64,000 nt of DNA from Clostridium septicum (GTDB taxonomy: Bacteria; Bacillota; Clostridia; Clostridiales; Clostridiaceae). A model generated the notes under the pieces. The model searched no databases. It worked only from the letters and a program-made list of their open reading frames with translations, and had not been told where the DNA came from. This document shows positions 27,521-36,300 of this stretch, piece after piece; position 1 is the stretch's first letter, and the number at the start of each line of letters is the position of its first letter. Location of the stretch: NCBI RefSeq assembly GCF_003606265.1, contig NZ_CP023671.1, forward strand, positions 1,302,001 to 1,366,000, written 5' to 3'. The translations under genes and the position numbers were made by a program.

Positions 27521-28810
27521 ATGCTAAAAAAAACTAAAATAATTAGTGCAATTTTACTTTCAGGTATATTGTCACTAAACTTTTCAAAAACTTTAACTAC
27601 TTATGCAGATTTAACTACATTAAACTATGATTCCAAATATGATCTTAACAATGATTCTATTATCAACGAGCTTGATATTGATAAAATTTCTAAACATTAT
27701 AACAATCAAAAAGATTCTGCTGATTGGACTGAAGAATTCGATTTTAATAATGATGGGATCATCGATATATTTGATATCATTAAAATTTCAAAACGTAATG
27801 GTATAAAAAGAACTATAAAAAGAACTATAAAAAAAACTATAAAAAAATCATCTGAAAATGCTTTAGAATTTCAAAATCTATTAGCCGCTAATAAAAATGT
27901 AACTACTACTAAAGATGCAGCTGGTAAAAAAATTTACAATGTATGGGTAAAAGGAATTACTCCTCCAACCGAAGATGATTTTACTAATATTGATTTAGGA
28001 AACAATTATGCTCTGAAAGTTGCTCCATGGAAATCCGGACAAGGTTGGTATGATATCAATAAATTTAAAGATGGATCTGATGATCTTTTATGTAGTGGAG
28101 CTGTTGCTACTAATATGTTACATTGGTGGTTTGACCAAAATAAAGAATATATAGATAGATACTTAAAGCAAAATCCTAATAATGGGAAAAGCTATAATGG
28201 AACTTTAGATATTCATAAAATACCCGAATTCCATAATCAACAAAATAGTGATATTTTTAATACTATTAAGAACAGGCTTGGACGCGGTCCAATATGGGCT
28301 GATAGAGCTGTTTTATGGTATACAAATGGATTTGATGTTAATTTTCCAGCACCAATAGAATCACCATATATTTCCTCACATATTGACCGTCGTGGTGGAG
28401 TATTCAGAGATGTTTTTAAAGAGTATGGATTAACTGAAAGATTCTTTGCTAGAACATACGATGCTTTTAACAGAGGACTTATACGATGTTTAAAAGAAGA
28501 TCGAGCATTAGGAATCTCTCATAAATCCCCTTTTCTTGATAGTCATATTATAACACTTTGGGGGGCTAGCTTCGATGAAGATGGAAATATTATTGGAATT
28601 TATACATGTGACTCTGATGATGAAAAGCATAAAATATCAAAAGATGTTCTTTACGGAATGAGATATAATAAAATCGTTAAAGATTCTAGTGGAATAGCTA
28701 GAATGACTAACTATAATGGAAATAACAATGATATTGGTGCAAGAGTATTAGATTTATATTATTTAAGTTTAGAAAAAGACCAATGGAAAAAGTATTTTAA
28801 TGAAAACTAA
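27521..28810 (+). CDS. Secreted dockerin-bearing IdeS/Mac-like cysteine protease, copy 3
   Basis: A 429-aa protein, the longest of the four because its dockerin-protease linker holds a short expansion (RTIK-RTIK-KTIK-K, about residues 97-109). Signal peptide about 1-29, dockerin about 37-92, C66 domain about 140-428. Catalytic equivalents are K181, C191 (LLCSGAVATNMLHWW), H342 (SHIITLWGASFD), D364 and D366. It has HIDRRGGVF, close to IdeS DPRGGIF, and GISH as in IdeS GLSH. The oxyanion/active-site core is intact. Ribosome site GGGGTGA, 5 bases before the ATG. A hairpin follows the stop. Confidence 0.9.
   Translation: MLKKTKIISAILLSGILSLNFSKTLTTYADLTTLNYDSKYDLNNDSIINELDIDKISKHYNNQKDSADWTEEFDFNNDGIIDIFDIIKISKRNGIKRTIKRTIKKTIKKSSENALEFQNLLAANKNVTTTKDAAGKKIYNVWVKGITPPTEDDFTNIDLGNNYALKVAPWKSGQGWYDINKFKDGSDDLLCSGAVATNMLHWWFDQNKEYIDRYLKQNPNNGKSYNGTLDIHKIPEFHNQQNSDIFNTIKNRLGRGPIWADRAVLWYTNGFDVNFPAPIESPYISSHIDRRGGVFRDVFKEYGLTERFFARTYDAFNRGLIRCLKEDRALGISHKSPFLDSHIITLWGASFDEDGNIIGIYTCDSDDEKHKISKDVLYGMRYNKIVKDSSGIARMTNYNGNNNDIGARVLDLYYLSLEKDQWKKYFNEN
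27803..27848 (+). repeat. In-frame microrepeat in the copy 3 linker
   Basis: Three tandem copies of a 12-base unit, approximately AGAACTATAAAA, encode RTIK, RTIK and KTIK between dockerin and protease. The other three copies lack it. The repeats are nearly identical at DNA level, which points to recent slippage or unequal recombination. Confidence 0.8.
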
Positions 28811-28923
28811 ATATTAATTTTACATAGAATTTATATCAGCCTATATAAATAATTAAATTATATAAGCTGATATAATTTAATTAATAAAACACATATATAA
28901 ATATATGTCCTAAACACGTGCTA
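28808..28923. repeat. Intergenic repeat after protease copy 3, with hairpin
   Basis: Second copy of the repeat found after copy 1. Here a 17-bp stem (28832-28848 with 28858-28874, one mismatch) is preserved, followed by ATTTAATTAATAAAA. It could act as a weak terminator or a processing site between copies 3 and 4. Confidence 0.7.
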
Positions 28924-28938
28924 GAAAGAGGTGAATAA

Positions 28939-30195
28939 ATGCTAAAAGACTCTAAAATAATTAGTGCAATTTTACTTGCAGGTATATTGTCACTAATCAT
29001 TCCAAAAACTTTAACTACTTACGCAGATTCATCTGCACTAAACTACGACTCTAAATATGATCTTAATAATGACTCTATTATCAATGAACTTGATATAGAT
29101 GAAATTTCTAAGTATTATAACACTGAAAAAGATGATCCAAATTGGAATAGTAAATTTGATTTTAATAATGATGGTATCATTGATATATTTGATATTATTA
29201 AAATATCTAAACTTGAAGGTACTTCATATGTGAAAAAGCCATCTGAAAAGGCTTTAGCCCTTCAAAATCTATTAGCTTCAAATAATAATGTAACTATTAC
29301 AAAAGATGAAGCTGGTAAATCAATATATAATGTATGGGTAAAAGGAATTACCCCTCCAGCTGAAAGTGACTTTACTAATCTTGATTTAGGATTTAACTGT
29401 AATATGAATGTTGCTCCATGGAAACCTGGACAAGGCTGGTATGACATTAATAAGCTACTAGATGGATCTGATAATCTTTTATGTAGCGGAGCTGTTGCAG
29501 CCAATATGTTACACTGGTGGTTAGATCAAAATAAAGATTACATAGATAAATATTTACAACAAAGTCCTGACAATGGTAAAAACTCTAAGAAAACCTTAGA
29601 TGTTCGTACGTCATCAACTTTCCATAATCAAACAAATAGTGATATTTTTAATATAATTAAGAGAATGTTTGGGGCTGGTCCAATATGGACTGATAGAGCT
29701 CTTCTATGGTATATTAATGGGTTTAATATGAATTTTCCAACAATACCACAGTACGATTCACCACATTTTGATTACAGGGGAGGATTTTTTAAAGATATCT
29801 TTAAAAAACCTGGTTTAACTGATAGATCTTACGTAGGAACATACGACTTACTTAACAATAGACTTTTAGAATGGCTAAAAAAAGATGTAGCATTAGGTAT
29901 TTCTCATAAGACTATAGCTGTATATGATCATATTATTACCCTTTGGGGAGCTAGCTTCGATGAAGATGGAAACATTATTGGAATTTATACAACTGACTCT
30001 GATGATAAAGATGATGAAATATCAAAAGGAGTTCTTTATGGAATGAGATACTATAAGGTTGTTAAAGATTCTAACGGACGAGCTAGACTGACTACTTATA
30101 ATGGAAAAGATATTAATATGGGAGCAAAAACTGTAGATTTATTTTCTTTTAGTTTAGAAAGAAACCAATGGGAAAAGTATTTTAATGAAAACTAA
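28939..30195 (+). CDS. Secreted dockerin-bearing IdeS/Mac-like cysteine protease, copy 4
   Basis: A 418-aa protein: signal peptide about 1-29, dockerin about 37-92 (second half differs from the others: NTEKDDPNWNSKFDFNNDG), and C66 domain about 131-416. Catalytic equivalents are K172, C182 (LLCSGAVAANMLHWW), H331 (DHIITLWGASFD), D353 and D355 (YTTDSD). It also has HFDYRGGFF (IdeS DPRGGIF) and GISH. The signal-peptide DNA matches copy 1 rather than its neighbour copy 3. Ribosome site AGAGGTGA. A strong bidirectional terminator at 30242 ends the cluster. Confidence 0.9.
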   Translation: MLKDSKIISAILLAGILSLIIPKTLTTYADSSALNYDSKYDLNNDSIINELDIDEISKYYNTEKDDPNWNSKFDFNNDGIIDIFDIIKISKLEGTSYVKKPSEKALALQNLLASNNNVTITKDEAGKSIYNVWVKGITPPAESDFTNLDLGFNCNMNVAPWKPGQGWYDINKLLDGSDNLLCSGAVAANMLHWWLDQNKDYIDKYLQQSPDNGKNSKKTLDVRTSSTFHNQTNSDIFNIIKRMFGAGPIWTDRALLWYINGFNMNFPTIPQYDSPHFDYRGGFFKDIFKKPGLTDRSYVGTYDLLNNRLLEWLKKDVALGISHKTIAVYDHIITLWGASFDEDGNIIGIYTTDSDDKDDEISKGVLYGMRYYKVVKDSNGRARLTTYNGKDINMGAKTVDLFSFSLERNQWEKYFNEN

Positions 30196-30241
30196 TTCTA
30201 GTTACTTATATTAAAATAAAAACTTATAATATTATAAATTA

Positions 30242-30286
30242 AAAGAGTAAATACTTTACTTTAACATAGTAAAATATTTACTCTTT
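30242..30286. terminator. Bidirectional terminator after the protease cluster
   Basis: A 19-base imperfect stem (AAAGAGTAAATACTTTACT with AGTAAAATATTTACTCTTT) with a 7-base loop. It lies between the convergent protease copy 4 and the giant glucan synthase gene. Confidence 0.85.
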
Positions 30287-30306
30287 ATTTCTTAGTTGTT
30301 TTGATT

Positions 30307-33300
30307 TTATATAACTACTGTAATTTTATGATTTCCTTTTAATTTAGGAATTAAATCCTCATTTAAAGTTTTTCCATCAATAGTTATACCTTTTTCATTT
30401 CCACGTTTTATTGTTATATGATATTGCCCCTCTTCGTCTTTTATGCTTACTTCATATTCATTCCAAGTATCAGGAATACAAGGTTTAATTTTATACCCTT
30501 TTCCCTCTACTTTTTTAACCCCAAGTATATCTTCTAAACCTACTTTATACATCCATCCTGAAGCTCCTGTGTACCAGCTCCATCCTCCTCTTCCGCCATG
30601 AGGTTCCTTGATATAAACATCAGCTGCCATTACATAAGGTTCTACCTTATAATTTCTTGCTTGTAATTCTGTATTTGAATGATTAATTGGATTAATCATA
30701 TTATAATACTTGCAAGCCTTATCTCCTAATCCTAGTTTTGTTAATGCTAGAATTACCCAAACGGCAGCATGAGTATATTGACCTCCATTTTCACGAACTC
30801 CAGCAACATATCCTTTAATATATCCTGGCTCTAAATTTGACTTATCAAAAGGTGGTGCTAGTAGCATTATTAGTCCTTTATCCTTACTTACTAAATATCT
30901 ATCTACTGCTTCCATTGCTTCCTCAACTCTTTCTCGTTTACCAGCTCCTGAAATTATAGACCAGCTTTGAGCAAGAGAATCAATTTTACATTCATCATTT
31001 TGAATAGATCCTAATGGTGTACCATCATCAAAGTATGCTCTTCTATACCATCCACCATCCCAAGCATTCTTTTCTTGATTTTCTCTTATGAAATCTTGGA
31101 AAGCTATATATTGTTGTTTCTTATCATTATCCTTCATATGTTCACAGATATCTTTAAATCCATCCAATATCTTATATAAGAACCATCCAAGCCATACACT
31201 TTCCCCTTTACCTTCATTTCCAACTGTACTCATTCCATCATTCCAGTCACCACTACCCATAAGAGGTATATTATGTGCCCCAAAATTTAAACCTCTATCA
31301 ATAGCTCTTAAACAATGTTCGTAAATAGTCCCTTCTTTTGTAGATTGATTTACTATAGTATATCTTTCATCTTCACCATCTCTTAGTGGTTCATCTTCTA
31401 AATATGGAGCTTTTTCGTATAAGATATCATAATCTCCTGTAGTTTTTATATACTCTATGGTAACATATGGTAACCATAATAAGTCATCAGAAAATCTTGT
31501 TCTTATTCCTGAATTAACTACTGGATGCCACCAGTGCTGAACATCTCCTTCTACATACTGCCTTGAAGCACTTCTTAATATTTGATCCCTTGTAATTTTA
31601 GGATTTAATATTCCTATAGACATAGAATCCTGTAATTGGTCTCTAAATCCATATGCTCCTCCTGATTGATAGAAAGCTGTTCTTGATAAATATCTACAAC
31701 TTAAAGTTTGATACATAAGCCATCCATTTAAAAGATAATCCATAGAAGGATCTGGTGTCTTTACCTGTATATTTCCTAGGAAATTTGACCAATAATCTTT
31801 TACATTGTCTAAAGCATTGTCAACTTCCTTTATATTTTTATATTTATCTATTTTTTCTTGTATCAAATCTAAACTTTCTTCTTCACCTAACATTACAACA
31901 ATTTCTTTTTTCTCTCCAGACTTTAGCTTAACCTTTATAGCTGATGCCAAACATGGATCGAAAATTGCCCCAGCTGAGTTAGATAAATTTTCTTTACTTA
32001 ATGCTAATGGCATGCTTAAATCTTCACCGATTCCTATAAATTCTTTTCTATCTCCAGTAAAGCTTTGATTTTCTCCACCTTGCATTGATAAGTAAGCTTT
32101 TAGCTTACCAAAGTATTTTGAGTACGGATTTTGACCCCATATATAATCTCCTTGGACATCTGTACTTATATTTTTAGCACTTCCATAATTATATACTCCA
32201 AGTACTAGTTGTGCGTAATAGAATAAAGTAAGCTCTTTATCATGATTTGATAGATTTTCAACAGTTACTTTATAAAGCTTTAACTTCTCTCCTTTTGGAC
32301 AGAATGCTTTTAATTCTCCACTTATATTATATGCAGTATGTTTGAAAGTAGAGTAACCAAAACTGTGCTCTATAAAGTATTCTCCTCCATCCCTTATAGG
32401 TTTTGGAGTTACGCTAAAATACGCACCTGTTTTATCATCTCTTATATATAAGGCTTCTCCTAATGGATCTACTACCCAATCGTTACTCCAAGGTGTTATT
32501 TTATTTTCCCTACTGTTTCCACACCAGGTATATGCAGCCCCCACCTCGGAAATATGAAAGCCAAAATCCTCATTTGAAATAACATTAATCCATGGCGCTG
32601 GAGTATTTTCATAGTTCTTAAGTCTTATTACATAACTGTTATACTTCTTATTAAAACCTCCATAACCATTAAAGAAATCTAAATTTCTTTCATCAAAATT
32701 ATACTTTTCATTTTTATTTGTTTTAAAATCTTCAGATTCATTCAAGTAATTTTTACTTTTAGATATTGTATTTAAATCTCTATAATTTGTTACGTCTTCT
32801 TCAATAACATTAACATCTAATTTATTCTTTTCCTTATACAATTCTTTATGTCTAATATAACTCTTAGGTGTATTTTCTTTTAAATCATTTATTTGTTCTA
32901 TTAAACTACCATTACTTGAATCTATATATAATTTAGCTATTCCAACTATAAAGTTCTTAATATCTTCTCCCATAGTTGATTTATTATGTATAAAAATACC
33001 TGCCGCCTTATTTAAATTATCTCTTTCTTTAGAGTTTCTTATTATATCAGCAATATTTTTTTGCAGTGGTTCTTCGTAAGATATTTCTTCTTCATTATAG
33101 ATTACTAAATCTACTTTTAGTCCTTTAGTTTTCCAATAATAATGCATATTTACTACTTGCCTTACAAGACTCATATCATTCTCATCTTTAACTAAAAGCA
33201 TAACTATTGGCAAATCTCCTGATATTCCATATGCCCATAAGTTTTCTTGGTTCATGTTTATATTTTTAATATATTCTTCTCTATTCTTTCTACCACTATG

Positions 33301-36300
33301 TAAAAACAATATATAAGAAGCTAAACTTTGATATATATTAGCCTGTGCTGATTTTATACCCATATATTTTAATTCTAATTGGTTTGAGTAATTTGCTGCT
33401 GATATTTCTTTTTCTAACTTCTTAGTAGATTTATACTTATTGACTAATGATAATACTTGTTCTTTTGAATCTCCTACAGCTGTTAAGTAGTAAATTTCTT
33501 TTTCCTCTCCACCTTCTAATCTTAATCTAGCCCTTATACTCATTATTGGGTCTAAAACTATTCCTGTAGTATTTTGAAGTGGTGAATCATTATCCATTGC
33601 TTTAGGTGACTTTAAATCTCTATTCCTTCCTATGAAATTAATTCTTGATGTTTCATAAGTTATTGCCCCTTCAGTATTTTCATCACCTGCTATAGTATGA
33701 ATAATATATGGTACCTTTGCACCTTTAGCCCTAGGACGTCTATTTCCTATTAAGCTATTGGTTTCTTCATCGTATTCAGTACTTATAAATAGATTTGAAA
33801 AACTTGGATGTACTGCATCTCCCTCAAAAGATTGCAGAGTAACCTCAAGATAACTTGTTATCTCTATAGTCCTTCCCTTTTCTCCTGTATTTTTAAGAAT
33901 TATTTTTCTTATTTCTATATCATCCTCTGGTGAAAGAGCTACTTCATATTTAGTTTCTATATTTCCATCTTTTCTCTCAAATCTTGCTTTATCTACTGTA
34001 AATTCTATACTAGAATCCTCTGATACTTCCTTACATGGTTCATAAGTTGCGCTCCAATAATCATTTGAATTTAAATTCTTTATATAAAAGAACATACCAC
34101 TAGAGTCTGTTGTACTATCGCCTTTCCATCTATATACTGTCATATCATCTTTCTTAGAGTATCCACTACCAGTTTGCGTAACCATAGTTGAGTAGCTACC
34201 ATTGGACAATATAAGTACTTCTGGATTTTCCTTTTTAGCTCCTTTAATAATTCTTGGAACGAAATTTTCTTTTTGTATAGTTATGTCTGGAGTATGTATA
34301 TCAACTTCTCTTTCAAATGTTACATTTTGAGGTATTTTTTCCTTTAGCAGTAATTCAACTGCTTTTATTTCTGGTATCCTATGAAATCTATCTTGCAGTA
34401 TGTTTTTATTTAAAAGATTATCTAGGGCCATTAAGGACATACCTAAATGATGTACCATATAACATCTTACTTCTTTGTTTCCTTCTCCATTACCTACTCT
34501 TTGCTTTGTATAATCTATTGCTTCTATATAACCATATCTACCTAAAGCACCTATTTCTTTTAGAGCCTTTAAATTCTCAATGGCTCCATGCTTTTCATAA
34601 GGTAATGTCATTATTGTTGAATAAGGTGATACAACTAACTCATCTTCTAGACCTCTCTTTAAACCTATTCCAGGAACCCCAAAAGCTTTATATTGATAAT
34701 TTTGTGCTACATCAAACTCATAAAATGCTGACTCTGAAATTCCAAATGGAATACCCTTTTTTTCAGCATAAATCTTTTGTGCTTTTATTACTGATGAATA
34801 TGTTAAATCCCAAAGTGTATTTTCAAAATTCTTCATTATTTGGAATGGCATAAAATATTCAAACATAGTTCCACTCCAAGATACTAAACTCTTATTTCCA
34901 AAAGCTTTAGTCATATTTCTACTTAGGTTATACCAATGATCTTTTGGCACTTCCCCTCTAGCTATTGCTAAAAATGAAGCTGCCCTTGCTTCTGATGCCA
35001 TCAAATCATAGTATGAGTTTCCTAATGAATTTTCTTCTAAATTATATCCTATTGCAAATAATCCTCTTTCTTTATTAAATACTACCTTGAAATCCATATC
35101 TTCCATTATGCTTTGGATTTCTGAAATTACTCTATCTATTCTATCATTAAATTCTTCTAGATCCTCTATCTTTTTAGATAAAATATTTTTATACTCTTTT
35201 CCTGAAGAATTCTTTATATCTTTTAATAACTCTATTATTTCTATTAAAGAAGGAACTTTTTCCTCTATAAATTTATCTATAAATAGCTTTTCTATTCCTT
35301 CAAAAATATAGTCATAAAAATCTAATTTAAATTCAATTTCACCCTTTAGCTTTTTAATCCAATAATGTTCTTTTTCTACTTTAATATCTTTTTCACTTAA
35401 TTCTATACTTTTTAATGTATTATTTATTAAGTCTAGTTCTTCTTTTAGAGTTTCTTTATAGTCTTTAAACTCAACTTCATCTGGCAAAGTATCAAAAACT
35501 TCTATTTTTTCCTCTTCTCTTATTAACCTAAATGTATCTCTTATTGATAAAATTTCTTCTTTTCTTATTAATGGTTTATCTTTTAAATCCTTTAAAGTTT
35601 CACTTATTATCCATAAATATCCTAAAAGATTCCCACTATCTACTGTAGATACATATCTAGGCCATAAGGGAGCTTTTGTCTTTGTGTCATACCAGTTTAA
35701 ATAATGTCCATGGAATTTTTCTAACCCTCTCATTCCATCTAAAACCATCTCAAGTCTACTTATTACTCCACCAAGTGGTAAATAAGCTAAATCATAAGCT
35801 ATAAGATTTGTTATTAATCCCATTCCTATATTGGTTGGAGATGTTCTATGGGCTATACCTTTAAAAGGCTTTTCTTGATAATTATCAGGAGCTAAATAAT
35901 TATTTTCTTCATTTACAAAGTCTTCATAATAAGCCCAAATACTCCTGCTTACTTCTCTTAAGAATTCCTCATTTTCTATCTCTAACTCTTCATCCTCTAC
36001 ACATCTAACCTTTGATATATTGTATGCTAATGCTGGTGATACCCCCCAAAGTATTACCAATATTAAATTAGTTAATCCTAATACTGGTGTAGTTTTTAAG
36101 GATAGAACTAAAATTAATATTGCAACTGCTGGTGATATCCACATTTTTTTATAGTAATTTCCTAATGTATTAACTACAGATGCCTCTGCATCTTCTGCTG
36201 TTTGCCATTGTAATAAGTTCTTTTTTGATATAGTTAATCTAAATAAAGTTCTTATTATAGCATCTAACATTAGATAAGTTTGATATGGAATAAAACTTAA

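Noticed and set aside
28832..28874. Hairpin after protease copy 3 as a definite terminator
   Set aside because: The downstream tract is mixed AT rather than a U-run, so it is kept only as a repeat with a possible weak terminator or processing role.
24872..30195. Interpretation as C1A or C39 type peptidases
   Set aside because: The order Lys-Cys-His-Asp with CSGAVAANMLHWW and ITLWGASFD motifs fits peptidase C66 and not the papain or C39 patterns.
34317..34853. 178-codon open frame on the plus strand inside the glucan synthase gene
   Set aside because: It is antisense to a coding region with clear domain motifs, is Leu-rich low-complexity from codon complement bias, and lacks a ribosome site.
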